Shown: positions 26,757-36,306, numbered from the stretch's first letter. The stretch is DNA of 64,000 nt from Pantoea sp. Ep11b (GCF_040783975.1 NZ_CP160632.1:1-64000), one strand, 5' to 3'. Notes: generated by a model from the sequence alone, not told the origin. Program-made: numbers and translations.

Positions 26757-28732
26757 AGACCCTCGTTTTCGCCTATCACGACATGGGCTGTGTCGGCATC
26801 AATGCACTGCTGAAAGCAGGCTACGAGATCACCGCCATTTTTACGCACAACGATGTGGCGACCGAAAATCCGTTCTTCGGCTCGGTAGCGCGTCTGGCGG
26901 CAGAGCACGGCATTCCGGTCTACGCACCGGACGAGGCAAATCATCCGATCTGGCTCGACCGCATCCGCACGATGGCGCCAGAGATGATCTTCTCCTTTTA
27001 CTATCGCAATCTGCTGAGCGATGAGATCCTGCAATGTGCTGAAAAAGGGGCCTTTAACCTGCACGGCTCGCTGCTGCCGAAATACCGTGGCCGCGCTCCG
27101 CTGAACTGGGCGCTGGTGAACGGCGAGCGCGAAACGGGCGTGACGCTGCATCGCATGGTGAAGCGTGCCGATGCCGGGAATATTCTGGCTCAGCAGAAGG
27201 TTGACATTGCGGAGCAGGACAACGCGCTGACGCTGCACCGTAAACTGACCCAGGCTGCGGAGCAGTTGCTGGACGACGTGCTGCCTCGCCTGCGTCAGGG
27301 AGACGTCGCAGAGTGGGCGCAGGATGAGAGCCAGGCGACCCGCGTGGGTCGTCGTACGGCAGAAGATGGCCGTATCGACTGGAATCAGCCCGCCGAAGCC
27401 ATCCACAATCTGGTCAGAGCGGTCACCGATCCCTGGCCTGGCGCGTTCGCCTTTGCCGGTTCGGTCAAATTTATCGTCTGGAAGAGCCAGGTTCATCCTC
27501 AGCAGCATCAGGCGAAGCCTGGCACGGTGATCTCTAAACAGCCGTTCCTGATCGCCTGCGGTGAGGGCGCGCTTGAAATCCTGACCGGGCAGTCTGAGCA
27601 TGGCGTGTACATGAACGGCAGCCAGCTGGCGCAGAGCCTAGGCATGGTGCCGGGCGCGCTGCTCTATTCCAAACCGCAATCCGTTCTGCAGCGTCGTACC
27701 CGTGTTCTGATCCTGGGCGTCAACGGCTTTATCGGCAACCATCTTACAGAGCGACTGCTGCAGGATGAGCATTTTGAGGTCTACGGGCTGGATATCAGCT
27801 CCGACGCCATCAGCCGCTTCCTCGATCACCCGCGCTTCCACTTTGTGGAAGGGGATATCGCGATCCACTCAGAATGGATTGAGTATCACATCAAAAAATG
27901 TGACGTCATTCTGCCGCTGGTGGCGATCGCCACGCCGATCGAATACACCCGTAATCCGCTGCGCGTCTTTGAGCTCGACTTCGAAGAGAACCTGAAAATC
28001 ATCCGCGACTGTGTGAAATACCAGAAGCGTATCATTTTCCCGTCCACCTCTGAGGTGTACGGCATGTGTACGGACGACAGCTTCGATGAGGACACCTCTA
28101 ACCTGGTGGTGGGGCCGATTAACAAGCAGCGCTGGATCTATTCGGTTTCCAAACAGCTGCTGGACCGCGTCATCTGGGCCTACGGCGAAAAAGAGGGGCT
28201 GCGTTTTACCCTGTTCCGTCCTTTCAACTGGATGGGGCCGCGTCTGGATAACCTCAATGCGGCGCGCATCGGCAGTTCCCGCGCGATTACGCAGCTGATC
28301 CTGAATCTGGTGGAAGGCTCGCCCATCAAGCTGATTGATGGCGGCAAACAGAAGCGCTGCTTCACCGATATCCGGGATGGCGTGGAAGCGCTGTTCCGCA
28401 TCATCGAAAACAAGCAGCAGAACTGTGACGGACAGATCATCAACATCGGTAATCCGGACAACGAAGCCAGTATCAAAGAGCTGGCCGAGCAGCTGCTGTC
28501 GAGCTTCGAGCGTCATCCGCTGCGCAGTCAGTTCCCGCCGTTTGCCGGCTTCCGCGAAGTGGAGAGCAGCAGCTACTACGGCAAAGGCTACCAGGATGTG
28601 GAGCACCGTAAACCGGCTATCCGCAACGCCCGCCGCTTACTCGGCTGGACGCCAACCGTCACGATGGATGTCACGATCGACAATACGCTGGACTTCTTCC
28701 TGCGTACCATTGAGCAACAGGCTGACAAGTGA
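26753..28732 (+). CDS. arnA: Bifunctional UDP-Ara4N formyltransferase / UDP-GlcA oxidative decarboxylase
   Basis: Two-domain enzyme of 659 residues. The N-terminal half (about 1-300) is a 10-formyl-THF-dependent formyltransferase with [20 protein letters not shown], containing the catalytic Asn and His. The C-terminal half (about 315-659) is an NAD-dependent decarboxylase of the SDR type with [14 protein letters not shown], a PSTSEVYGM segment, and the YSVSK catalytic Tyr-Lys (SVSKQLLDR). It makes UDP-4-keto-pentose and later formylates UDP-L-Ara4N. It starts within the arnC stop (ATGA) and its TGA overlaps the arnD ATG. All domains look intact and length is normal. Confidence 0.97.
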   Translation: MKTLVFAYHDMGCVGINALLKAGYEITAIFTHNDVATENPFFGSVARLAAEHGIPVYAPDEANHPIWLDRIRTMAPEMIFSFYYRNLLSDEILQCAEKGAFNLHGSLLPKYRGRAPLNWALVNGERETGVTLHRMVKRADAGNILAQQKVDIAEQDNALTLHRKLTQAAEQLLDDVLPRLRQGDVAEWAQDESQATRVGRRTAEDGRIDWNQPAEAIHNLVRAVTDPWPGAFAFAGSVKFIVWKSQVHPQQHQAKPGTVISKQPFLIACGEGALEILTGQSEHGVYMNGSQLAQSLGMVPGALLYSKPQSVLQRRTRVLILGVNGFIGNHLTERLLQDEHFEVYGLDISSDAISRFLDHPRFHFVEGDIAIHSEWIEYHIKKCDVILPLVAIATPIEYTRNPLRVFELDFEENLKIIRDCVKYQKRIIFPSTSEVYGMCTDDSFDEDTSNLVVGPINKQRWIYSVSKQLLDRVIWAYGEKEGLRFTLFRPFNWMGPRLDNLNAARIGSSRAITQLILNLVEGSPIKLIDGGKQKRCFTDIRDGVEALFRIIENKQQNCDGQIINIGNPDNEASIKELAEQLLSSFERHPLRSQFPPFAGFREVESSSYYGKGYQDVEHRKPAIRNARRLLGWTPTVTMDVTIDNTLDFFLRTIEQQADK

Positions 28733-29634
28733 TGAAAAAGATTGGTCTGCGGATTGACGTAGATACCTGGCGCGGCACGCAGCAGGGTGTGCCGACGCTG
28801 CTGGCGCTGTTTCAGCGTCATGCGGTGCGGGCCAGCTTTTTCTTCAGCGTCGGGCCGGACAACATGGGCCGCCATCTCTGGCGGCTGATCAAACCGGCTT
28901 TCCTCATCAAGATGCTGCGCTCCCGCGCAGCATCGCTCTATGGCTGGGACATTCTGCTCGCCGGAACGGCCTGGCCAGGCAAGCAGATGGGACGCGGCCT
29001 GCGGCATATCATTCAGGATACCGCCCGCTATCACGAGATGGGGCTGCACGCCTGGGACCATTTTGCCTGGCAGACGTGGGCGGGTGTCTGGCCGCAGGAT
29101 AAGCTGGTTGAGCAGATCGCGCGTGGAACGGAGACGCTGAGTGAGATCCTGGGCCATCCGGTCAGCTGCTCGGCGGTGGCCGGCTGGCGCGCCGATGGCC
29201 GGGTGCTCGCGGCCAAGCAGGATTTCTGCTTCCACTATAACAGCGACTGTCGCGGCACCGGCCCCTTCCGGCCCCTGCTGCCGGACGGACAGATCGGCAC
29301 TGTTCAGATCCCGGTGACGCTGCCGACATGGGATGAAGTGGTTGGCCGCGAGGTCAGCGCAGAAGGCTACAACGACTATATTCTGGCGAAGATGCTGGCT
29401 GCGGATGAGGGGGCGGTTTACACCATCCATGCTGAAGTGGAAGGCATTATCGGCGCCCCGGACTTTGACCGGCTGCTGACGGCGGCGGCCCGCCACGGCA
29501 TTCAGTTCTGCCCGTTAAGCGAGCTGCTGCCCGCCGATCTGAACACCCTGCCGCTGGGCCGGGTTGTCAGAGGAGAAATCGCCGGCCGGGAAGGGTGGCT
29601 GGGTTGTCAGAAACTCACTGAAGAGGCGAACTAG
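28732..29634 (+). CDS. arnD: 4-deoxy-4-formamido-L-arabinose-phosphoundecaprenol deformylase
   Basis: Polysaccharide-deacetylase (NodB-like) enzyme that removes the formyl group from undecaprenyl-P-L-Ara4FN on the inner face of the inner membrane, making the step irreversible. It has 300 residues from the ATG at 28732. Seen in order: [12 protein letters not shown] (metal-binding Asp), the [17 protein letters not shown] segment, [14 protein letters not shown] (metal His), AGWRADGRV and [10 protein letters not shown]. The gene ends at TAG overlapping the arnT GTG. Length matches relatives and all motifs are present. Confidence 0.96.
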   Translation: MKKIGLRIDVDTWRGTQQGVPTLLALFQRHAVRASFFFSVGPDNMGRHLWRLIKPAFLIKMLRSRAASLYGWDILLAGTAWPGKQMGRGLRHIIQDTARYHEMGLHAWDHFAWQTWAGVWPQDKLVEQIARGTETLSEILGHPVSCSAVAGWRADGRVLAAKQDFCFHYNSDCRGTGPFRPLLPDGQIGTVQIPVTLPTWDEVVGREVSAEGYNDYILAKMLAADEGAVYTIHAEVEGIIGAPDFDRLLTAAARHGIQFCPLSELLPADLNTLPLGRVVRGEIAGREGWLGCQKLTEEAN

Positions 29635-31301
29635 TGCGGATACGTAACAACACGACGTGGTTACTTTTTTTCAGCTTTTTTATCCTTTATTACCTGCTCC
29701 CGCCGATGTTCCGCGATCTCTGGCAGCCCGATGAGACCCGCTATGCGGAGATCAGCCGGGAGATGCTGGCAAGCGGAAACTGGATCACGCCACACTTCTT
29801 CGGCCTGCGTTACTTCGAAAAACCGGTGGCCGGTTACTGGATCAACTCGCTGGGACAATGGCTGTTTGGCCATAACAATTTTGGTGTGCGGGCGGGATCG
29901 ATCGTCTCCACGACGGTCACCGCGCTACTGATTTACTGGCTCGGCAGGCGGCTGTTTGGTTCTGCACGCACCGCCGTAGTCGGCAGCGTGATATTCCTCA
30001 GTTCGCTGCTGGTCTACGGTGTCGGCACTTATGCGGTGCTTGATCCCATGCTGATGCTCTGGCTGGCAGCGGCGATGTGCAGCTTCTGGCTGGCGACGGA
30101 GGCCAGCGGCCGCGCCCGGCGCGCGGGGGGGTATCTGCTGCTGGGCCTCGCCTGCGGCATGGGCTTTATGACCAAAGGTTTTCTGGCGCTGGTGGTGCCG
30201 GTTCTGGCGATTCTGCCCTGGACAATCTGGCGGCAGCGGCTGCGGGAACTCTTCTGCTATGGTCCGCTGGCGCTGCTCTCGGCAGCGGCGATCAGCGCTC
30301 CCTGGGCGCTGGCTATCCATCATCAGGCACCCGATTTCTGGCACTACTTCTTCTGGGTGGAGCATATTCAGCGCTTTGCAGAGGAGAATGCGCAGCATAA
30401 AGCGCCTTTCTGGTATTACCTGCCGATTCTGCTGCTCGGCACGCTGCCGTGGCTGGCCCTGCTGCCTGGTGCGTTAATGATCGGCTGGCGTCAGCGTCAG
30501 CAGCACCCTGGCGCGCTCTATCTGCTGAGCTGGACGGTGATGCCGCTGCTCTTCTTCAGCCTGGCAAAAGGCAAGCTGCCGACCTATATCCTGCCCTGTT
30601 TTGTGCCGCTGTCGCTGCTGATGGCGCACTATGGTCTGAACACGGCACAACGGGCAGGGCGGGCATTAACCGTCAACGGCTGGATTAACCTGATTTTTGG
30701 CATTCTGACCGTGGCGACGGTCCTGCTGGTGCTGGCCCCCTGGAGTCTGACACATCATCCGCTGTTCGCCCCGCAGGAGAAACTCAAGCTGGGACTGGCG
30801 GCACTGGCGTTTCTGGTCTGGGGCGCGGTGGGCGCGTACAGCTGCCGATCTTCCCGGCACCGCTGGCTGGCGTCGGCGCTTTGCCCGCTGGGTGTGGCGC
30901 TGTTAATCGGCTCTGCTATCCCGGCAAAAATCCGCGACGCTAAGCAACCGCAGAGCTTTGTCTCAGCTATGAGTGATCGCCTGGCGGCCAGCCGCTTTAT
31001 CCTCGCGGATAACCCCGGTGTGGCCTCTGCCGCAGCGTGGCATCTGCACCGCAGCGATATCGGTTTCTATGACGCCAGAGGCGAGCTGGAATATGGGCTG
31101 AGCTATCCTGATGCGCAATCCCGCTTCGTTTCTGCGGCGGACTTCAGCCACTGGCTGGACGAGCATCGCCGTCTGGGCAGCGTGTCACTGCTGCTGCTGG
31201 TCGATTCAGTTCACAGCGATATCGGCGAGGAGGTCCCGGTGCCGGATGCGGTGTATCGTCAGGGCAGGCTGGTTGGCCTCTACTATAGCCAGATGAAATG
31301 A
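29634..31301 (+). CDS. arnT: Lipid A 4-amino-4-deoxy-L-arabinosyltransferase
   Basis: Inner-membrane GT83 glycosyltransferase that transfers L-Ara4N from the lipid carrier to lipid A phosphates on the periplasmic side. It has 555 residues with about 12 membrane helices. The first periplasmic loop shows QPDETRYAEISREML with the conserved catalytic Asp-Glu, then HFFGLRYFEKPVAGYW. The start is GTG at 29634, overlapping the arnD stop TAG. The C-terminal region is a soluble periplasmic domain (about 430-555). It overlaps arnE by ATGA. All operon members needed for the modification are present in this window. Confidence 0.96.
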   Translation: MRIRNNTTWLLFFSFFILYYLLPPMFRDLWQPDETRYAEISREMLASGNWITPHFFGLRYFEKPVAGYWINSLGQWLFGHNNFGVRAGSIVSTTVTALLIYWLGRRLFGSARTAVVGSVIFLSSLLVYGVGTYAVLDPMLMLWLAAAMCSFWLATEASGRARRAGGYLLLGLACGMGFMTKGFLALVVPVLAILPWTIWRQRLRELFCYGPLALLSAAAISAPWALAIHHQAPDFWHYFFWVEHIQRFAEENAQHKAPFWYYLPILLLGTLPWLALLPGALMIGWRQRQQHPGALYLLSWTVMPLLFFSLAKGKLPTYILPCFVPLSLLMAHYGLNTAQRAGRALTVNGWINLIFGILTVATVLLVLAPWSLTHHPLFAPQEKLKLGLAALAFLVWGAVGAYSCRSSRHRWLASALCPLGVALLIGSAIPAKIRDAKQPQSFVSAMSDRLAASRFILADNPGVASAAAWHLHRSDIGFYDARGELEYGLSYPDAQSRFVSAADFSHWLDEHRRLGSVSLLLLVDSVHSDIGEEVPVPDAVYRQGRLVGLYYSQMK

Positions 31302-31621
31302 TGCTGCTGCTGATTGTGCTGGTCAGCCTGCTCAGTTGCAGCGCCCAGCTCTGCCAGAAGCAGGCGACCCATATGCTGTCACGCCAGGGGCGCTTAAGCT
31401 GGATTGCCCTCAGCGTGCTGCTGTTAGGTGTTGCCATGCTTCTCTGGCTGCGGGTGCTGCAGCAGGTGCCGGTCAGCCAGGCCTATCCGATGCTGAGCCT
31501 TAATTTCATTTTCGTCGCGCTGGCCGGACGCTTTATCTGGCGCGAGCGGCTGACGCTGCGCCAGATCGCGGGCACGTTGCTGGTGGTTACCGGAGTGGCA
31601 CTGATGGCGAGTCAGCTATGA
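31298..31621 (+). CDS. arnE: Undecaprenyl-phosphate-L-Ara4N flippase subunit ArnE
   Basis: Small EmrE/SMR-like membrane protein of 107 residues with four hydrophobic segments; with ArnF it is thought to flip undecaprenyl-P-L-Ara4N to the periplasmic face. Visible: the first helix (LLLIVLVSLLSCSAQLCQKQ), PVSQAYPMLSLNFIFVALAG and IAGTLLVVTGVALMASQL. ATG-ATG at 31298/31301, overlapping the arnT stop; the second could be the real start. The stop overlaps arnF by ATGA. Confidence 0.93.
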   Translation: MMLLLIVLVSLLSCSAQLCQKQATHMLSRQGRLSWIALSVLLLGVAMLLWLRVLQQVPVSQAYPMLSLNFIFVALAGRFIWRERLTLRQIAGTLLVVTGVALMASQL

Positions 31622-31983
31622 AAGGGTATGGATGGGTGGCCTGTAGCGTGTTGCTGGTTTCCGCCGCGCAGTTAATGATGCGCTGGGCGATGCCGCGGCT
31701 GCCCGATGTCAGCAGCCTCCTGTCGCTGCCTGCGGTGGCTATCCTGCCCGCCCTGATGCTGCTGGCCGGGCTGGGGGCTTATGGTGTCTCGATGCTCTGC
31801 TGGATCCAGGCGCTGCACTTTTTCCCCCTCAACCGGGTCTATCCGCTGCTGAGTCTCAGCTACGTACTGGTGTGGCTGGTGGCTGTCAGCCTGCCGGTGT
31901 TTCAGGAGGCTTTCAGCTGGCAGAGTCTGGCCGGTGTGGTGATGATTGTCGCTGGCCTGCTCTGCATCGTAATTAAACCCTGA
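31618..31983 (+). CDS. arnF: Undecaprenyl-phosphate-L-Ara4N flippase subunit ArnF
   Basis: Partner of ArnE, 121 residues, four membrane helices of the EamA/SMR type. Family segments are SVLLVSAAQLMMRWAMPRLP, WIQALHFFPLNRVYPLLSLS and SLAGVVMIVAGLLCIVI. It closes the arn operon; I see no clear hairpin terminator in the 148 bp before the Fic gene. Confidence 0.93.
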   Translation: MKGYGWVACSVLLVSAAQLMMRWAMPRLPDVSSLLSLPAVAILPALMLLAGLGAYGVSMLCWIQALHFFPLNRVYPLLSLSYVLVWLVAVSLPVFQEAFSWQSLAGVVMIVAGLLCIVIKP

Positions 31984-32131
31984 CGGAGGACGGGTTAATA
32001 TTTTCGCACTGTTTTCACTTTCTGTTATCGTTTCCGATCGGTCATTAACGCTTTTCTGATAGAGTGATTAGCGTTTTCATGATAAATATCCTTTTTATTA
32101 TCGTTTTAAATAGATTGATAAAGGATCCCTC

Positions 32132-33658
32132 ATGCTGGTCGGCTTCAGCGCGCTGCGCGAACGTTATGCTATTGAACTGGCGCAGCCTTTGCGCGTGCAG
32201 TCTGCCATCGGCACGGTACGATCCCGCCATGAAAGTCAGGGGCGGGTAGAAAATCACTATCCGCCTGGCTACCAGCCGGAAGATTCCTTTGCCGGTCACT
32301 TCGCCTTTGGCCTCAAATATGAAGAGATCCATCTTGAGTTCTTTGCCCGGCTGTTTACGGCCATCGGACCTGAACCACTGGAACAGTGGTGCCGTCAGGA
32401 GCCGTTTGGCCAGTATGCGCGCCGGGCCGGATTTCTCTATGAATGGCTGACCGGTAACCTGCTGGAGGTGCCTGATGTGAGCAATGGGGGTTATGTCGAG
32501 GCGATTTCATCCGGCGCTTATCTCACCCGTACCACGCTGAAGCGTAACCGACGCTGGCGCATAAACGATAACCTGCCGGGATCGGCAGATTTCTGTCCGC
32601 TGGTGCGCAGGACGCCTGCCGTGGAACAGGCGCTCGCCTTCGATCTGAACGAGGCACTCAGAGACCTGGACAATGCCTTTGGTACAGATGTCCTGATGCG
32701 CACCGCCAGCTGGCTGACGTTTAAAGAGTCGCGCGCCAGTTTTCTGATTGAAAAAGAGTCTGATCAGGGTGATCGCATTCAGCGCTTTGCGCATGTCATT
32801 GCACAGTATTGCGGTCAGCTTGACGATCCGCTCAGCGAAGAGAGTCTGCACACCATACAGCAGGGGATCCTCGGGCAGGATGCGCTGGGCCTGGGGCTGC
32901 GACGTTCACCGGTGTTTGTCGGACAGTCGACGATGCGCGAAGATATCGTCCACTATATTGCGCCACACTATGAGGATGTCCCGCGCTTTATGCGGGGCCT
33001 GAAAGCCTTTGAAGAGGCGACGCAGGGTGCCGCGCCGCTGGCCCGGGCGGGCGTTATCGCGTTTGGTTTCGTCTATATCCATCCGATGCGCGACGGTAAT
33101 GGGCGTATCCATCGATTTCTCATCAATGACACGCTGAACCGGGATGGCGCAATACCGGATGGCGTGATCCTGCCGGTCTCCGCCACCATCACCAGCTCAA
33201 TGGATTTCCGGGTCGGCTACGATCGTACGCTGGATCTCTTTTCTAAGAAGCTGATGCGACGCTATGCGGGCTGCTACCGTTTTGGCGAGCTGAAAACCTA
33301 TCAGGACGGCACGCGAAGCAACTTTATTTTCAGCGACTATGAGGATGCCCGCTTTGCCTGGCGCTACCCCGATCTGACCGAGCATGTCCTCTATACGGGC
33401 AGAGTGATCGAGCATACCGTGCGAACCGAAATGGCCGACGAAGCGCGGGTGCTCGTTCTGTTTCAGCGTGCTCAGCAGCAGCTGAAGGAGGTCGTTGAGA
33501 TGCCCGATCAGGATGCCAGCCGCATCATCCGGTCGCTGAAGGAGAATGGCTGGCAGGTCTCCGGCAAGCTGAAAAAAAACTTCCCGCTGTTTGAGGATGA
33601 TGCCACCTCCCAGCGTATCGTCGAGGCGGTCAGATCGGCGTTTGAAACAGAACAGTGA
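32132..33658 (+). CDS. Fic-domain protein (probable AMPylator)
   Basis: A 508-residue protein with a central Fic domain. The active motif HPMRDGNGRIHR begins at His317 (canonical HxFx[D/E]GNGRxxR, with Met at the F position). An N-terminal helix carries TFKESRASFLIEKES, where Ser203 to Glu207 matches the (S/T)xxxE inhibitory motif, but with Lys where Gly/Asn is usual, as in class II Fic proteins. The protein would transfer AMP or another nucleotide part onto hydroxyl side chains of a target; the target is unknown. The ATG at 32132 has AAGGA upstream. It stands alone after an AT-rich promoter region, with no antitoxin-like gene next to it, so self-inhibition is likely. The C-terminal 130 residues look helical, without a motif I can name. 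Confidence 0.88.
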   Translation: MLVGFSALRERYAIELAQPLRVQSAIGTVRSRHESQGRVENHYPPGYQPEDSFAGHFAFGLKYEEIHLEFFARLFTAIGPEPLEQWCRQEPFGQYARRAGFLYEWLTGNLLEVPDVSNGGYVEAISSGAYLTRTTLKRNRRWRINDNLPGSADFCPLVRRTPAVEQALAFDLNEALRDLDNAFGTDVLMRTASWLTFKESRASFLIEKESDQGDRIQRFAHVIAQYCGQLDDPLSEESLHTIQQGILGQDALGLGLRRSPVFVGQSTMREDIVHYIAPHYEDVPRFMRGLKAFEEATQGAAPLARAGVIAFGFVYIHPMRDGNGRIHRFLINDTLNRDGAIPDGVILPVSATITSSMDFRVGYDRTLDLFSKKLMRRYAGCYRFGELKTYQDGTRSNFIFSDYEDARFAWRYPDLTEHVLYTGRVIEHTVRTEMADEARVLVLFQRAQQQLKEVVEMPDQDASRIIRSLKENGWQVSGKLKKNFPLFEDDATSQRIVEAVRSAFETEQ

Positions 33659-33694
33659 GTGTGCACTACACCGCTGCACATCCATTGATGCGGC

Positions 33695-34390
33695 TCAGCA
33701 GAGCGGGGTGATCTCTGCAGCCAGCGCAACGATATCATCGACGACGCGATCCGGTGAGGGCGCCAGCGGATAGAGCGCCTGGCCCTGGCGGGCGACAAAG
33801 GCCGTTTTCATCCCAGCACATTTTGCCCCGCCGACATCCCAGCCATGCGCCGCCACCATCATGCAGGCAGACGCGGACTGGCCCATCTCCTTCATCGCCC
33901 ACTGATAGACCCTAAGATCGGGTTTATAAACCTGAACCTGTTCCACGCTGAGAATACGGGTGAACAGGGGGGCCAGCCCGGCGGAACTCAGCTGCTTTTC
34001 CGCCAGCGCGGCAGAGGAGTTGGTAAGCGCGACCAGCGTATATCCCTGCTGCTGCAGAGCGGTCAGCCCTCTGGCCACATCCGGATAAGCAGGCATCGCG
34101 GCGATGATTTCGGCCAGCGGCGTTGCCTCCTCCGGCAGGGTGATACCGTATCGCGCGGCGGTCATCTCCAGTACGGCTTCGGCGATATCACCAAAATTGT
34201 GGAAGCTGCCGGTTACGGTCCCGACCAGCGAATGATGTAACACCGAGGTGAACCAGGCTTCGGCGCGCTCAGGCCTGTTACCAAGCCGCTGCGCCACCGC
34301 CTGATTCAGTCCTGACGTATCCAGCAGAGTTTCATTAACATCAAAAAACAGCGTGCCGCTGCAGGGGGTAGAAGGATGGCTGTGGGTCAT
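33695..34390 (-). CDS. Haloacid dehalogenase-type II hydrolase
   Basis: HAD-superfamily hydrolase of 231 residues. Motif I is FFDVNETLLD with the nucleophile Asp17. Motif II is ALTNSSAA. Motif III is YKPDLRVYQWA, and motif IV is MMVAAHGWDVGGAKCAGMK, the pattern of (S)-2-haloacid dehalogenases rather than phosphatases. Such enzymes release halide from short 2-haloacids, although many members have other substrates. It converges with the Fic gene (36 bp apart) and its upstream region is shared with the microcin-like gene. No transporter or regulator specific to haloacids is nearby, so the physiological role is open. Confidence 0.85.
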   Translation of the reverse strand: MTHSHPSTPCSGTLFFDVNETLLDTSGLNQAVAQRLGNRPERAEAWFTSVLHHSLVGTVTGSFHNFGDIAEAVLEMTAARYGITLPEEATPLAEIIAAMPAYPDVARGLTALQQQGYTLVALTNSSAALAEKQLSSAGLAPLFTRILSVEQVQVYKPDLRVYQWAMKEMGQSASACMMVAAHGWDVGGAKCAGMKTAFVARQGQALYPLAPSPDRVVDDIVALAAEITPLC

Positions 34391-34830
34391 CTGACCTCCG
34401 GTTGCGTTGCCGCATCTGAAGGGTGCGGCGTCAGTAATAATGACAGAAGGTAGGTTATCCTGAGGGATTCCTCAAGGAGGGCTAAAGCGGAGAATGGCCG
34501 CAAGCAGTATCAAAAGCGGATAACCTGCCGATCGCTTCACCTGAAATTTGAGGTTATCTCATTAATCAGGTAGTCACCAAATGAGGCTAATCCAGGCTGC
34601 AATACAGCGTGCCTTAAATCTTTAACTAATAAAAAATTCAGCTTGTTGTAAGCTGACACACTTATAACACCCTCTCCAGGGTAGTGTGTTAATTACCCGG
34701 CACATTTAGAATTAATTCTATATTAATTGTTCCTCTAAAAATGCATTATTCTCCGCGTCGGAAGTCAAAATGCTCATTAACCTGACATTTTCTCCGTCTT
34801 CAGGAATAAATTTATTTAAGGTATAATAAA
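34391..34830. other. Intergenic region upstream of the microcin-like gene
   Basis: Contains three copies of a 9-mer listed separately, and a hairpin-forming stretch at about 34656-34689 (ACACACT and AGTGTGT arms with an inner ACCCT/AGGGT stem). AT-rich from 34690 to 34830, the likely promoter. I looked for an immunity-type membrane gene here and found none: open frames are under 20 codons. Confidence 0.5.
34452..34559. repeat. Three copies of AGGTTATC(C/T)
   Basis: AGGTTATCC at 34452-34460, its exact inverted copy GGATAACCT at 34518-34526, and AGGTTATCT at 34551-34559. All lie between the dehalogenase start and the microcin-like gene. Spacing and orientation suggest operator sites, but the protein that would bind is not known. 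Confidence 0.55.
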
Positions 34831-35145
34831 ATGCGTGAATTGAATGTGATGGAAATTAATGAGGTTTCGGGTGCGGGCTTCTGGAGTGCAGTGAGCAGCG
34901 CGATTCTTCTGGGCGCTACCGGTTTCGCGGCAGGTGCAGCCTATGGCGGTATCCACGGTGGCGATCAGGGTGGTTTGCTGGGTGTAGGCGTCGTCGGCCA
35001 GCTTGTTGGCGTTATCGTTGGTCCGATTATCGGGGTTATCGGTGGCTCTATCCTGGGTGCAGTATTGGGCTGGAATGATCCTGATTCTGTCAATGCTATC
35101 GCCACCCAGTTCCTGAACAACTTTGTGAACGGCAATTTCAAATAA
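34831..35145 (+). CDS. Colicin V-like class II microcin precursor with double-glycine-type leader
   Basis: A 104-residue peptide. The leader MRELNVMEINEVSGA closely follows the pattern of the colicin V leader (MRTLTLNELDSVSGG), with Gly-Ala in place of Gly-Gly, which C39 peptidases accept. Cleavage would leave 89 residues, glycine-rich and strongly hydrophobic (AILLGATGFAAGAAYGG; GVIVGPIIGVIGGSILGAVL), as in membrane-active microcins. The precursor is the same size as CvaC. The ribosome site is weak (AAGGTATAATAA). A clear terminator follows. It is a single gene: no immunity or exporter gene is adjacent; the C39 exporter at 1-4551 may serve it. The leader and composition are seen; antibacterial action is inferred. 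Confidence 0.8.
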   Translation: MRELNVMEINEVSGAGFWSAVSSAILLGATGFAAGAAYGGIHGGDQGGLLGVGVVGQLVGVIVGPIIGVIGGSILGAVLGWNDPDSVNAIATQFLNNFVNGNFK

Positions 35146-35167
35146 GTATTCTGTTCAGCAACAAGAA

Positions 35168-35197
35168 AATGCCTCACATTAAAGTGAGGCATTTTTA
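35168..35197 (+). terminator. Rho-independent terminator of the microcin-like gene
   Basis: Perfect 10-bp stem AATGCCTCAC / GTGAGGCATT (35168-35177 with 35184-35193) followed by T-rich sequence. It starts 22 bp after the stop codon. Confidence 0.9.
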
Positions 35198-35199
35198 TT

Positions 35200-35795
35200 T
35201 GGCAGTCATGGGTCTATTGCACTGATGATTCCTTTTCCAGAGAAATTTCTGATTTGCCTGAATGAGCCGCATCTGAGCTATTGCGATCGCGGGACAGACC
35301 GCGCCAGAAATCTATTCAGTCAGTGAAGAGATAAGCTTAAATGTCAGCAGATTTAACGCAGAGAAACAGAATTAAATTGCCTGTCATAAGCTGAATAACA
35401 GTATCTGTTAATCTGAGCAACTGTTTACGAAGGCTGGCATAAACGCTGACGTTATCAGACTAGAGAAGAAACCAGTTAACCTGATGACAAATTAAATCGC
35501 ACAATACTAATTATGTTAAATATGGTGCAGAGTAACCCGTTTATGCCGCCGGTATGCGCCGGATGCCGAATCTCGTAACACCTTCTGCAGGCAGTCCGTT
35601 CAGATAATTCAGACATCGACGCCTCACAGCACAGAAAATTTGCCCGGCGCTAACGGAAAATCAATGACGCGTTATCTCTTTCAGGCACCGCCCTGCCGGG
35701 CTACGTGCGGCGGTCAGCGGATAGTTGACACCGGGGCCTTTTGTTCTGTGCAGCGTCACTCTTTATTTTTCTCAGGTTATTTCTGACCGATAAAA
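35200..35795. other. 596-bp region without recognised gene
   Basis: No frame longer than about 25 codons has a ribosome site, and none looks like an immunity protein. I see no repeat or RNA structure apart from the terminator that begins at 35796. Confidence 0.45.
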
Positions 35796-35830
35796 AAAGC
35801 CCCTGCAGCTTAGTGCTCAGGGGCTTTTTG
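35796..35830. terminator. Bidirectional terminator after the NTF2-like gene
   Basis: Stem AAAGCCCCTG / CAGGGGCTTT (about 35798-35807 with 35818-35827), with A tract on one side and T tract on the other. It ends the leftward gene at 35848. Confidence 0.85.
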
Positions 35831-35847
35831 TCACACCAGACGGATAT

Positions 35848-36306
35848 TTATTTTTCTGGCATAGCTGAAGAGTGGTGCGTAGAAATTTTCCACTCTTGTC
35901 CATCCCAGACATAGGTAAATGTATAACGCGCGGTGACGTGTGAATTATCTTTAAAACTAAAGGTATAAACACCGGTATCGATCGCTTTATTACATCCAAT
36001 CCTGATTGTGCGTGAATTAATTTTACCGGTCGGCCCCTTTTTAAGGAACGCCCTGAAATAGTCAACACGCTCCTCATCAGTCAGACGCACTTTGTTCGAG
36101 ATAGTCGGCAGCAGAACCGCATCGCTGAGATACAGCTCCGACACTTTCGTCGCGTCTCCGGTTGACAAAGAATCATTCCATTTATCAAAAAGAGTAGCAA
36201 TATCCTGCTCAGTCGTTTTAACACAGGTGACTGAATTTTTTGCCAGTGCAGCAGCAGGCGCACAGGATAAACCTATAAGGCACAAGGCCAGAAATTTTGC
36301 TTTCAT
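35848..36306 (-). CDS. Exported NTF2-like protein (SgcJ/EcaC / CaMKII-association-like fold)
   Basis: A 152-residue protein with a signal peptide (ending AALA) and a domain resembling small NTF2-like or DUF4440 proteins. Typical parts are DIATLFDKWNDSLSTGDATK, VSELYLSDAVLLPT, and a C-terminal strand pair ARYTFTYVWDGQEWKISTHH. Two Cys (VTCVKTT and IRIGCNKA) could form a disulfide. Members of this fold bind small hydrophobic ligands or act as enzymes; I cannot assign an activity. The gene is alone on its strand and ends at a strong terminator. Confidence 0.75.
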   Translation of the reverse strand: MKAKFLALCLIGLSCAPAAALAKNSVTCVKTTEQDIATLFDKWNDSLSTGDATKVSELYLSDAVLLPTISNKVRLTDEERVDYFRAFLKKGPTGKINSRTIRIGCNKAIDTGVYTFSFKDNSHVTARYTFTYVWDGQEWKISTHHSSAMPEK

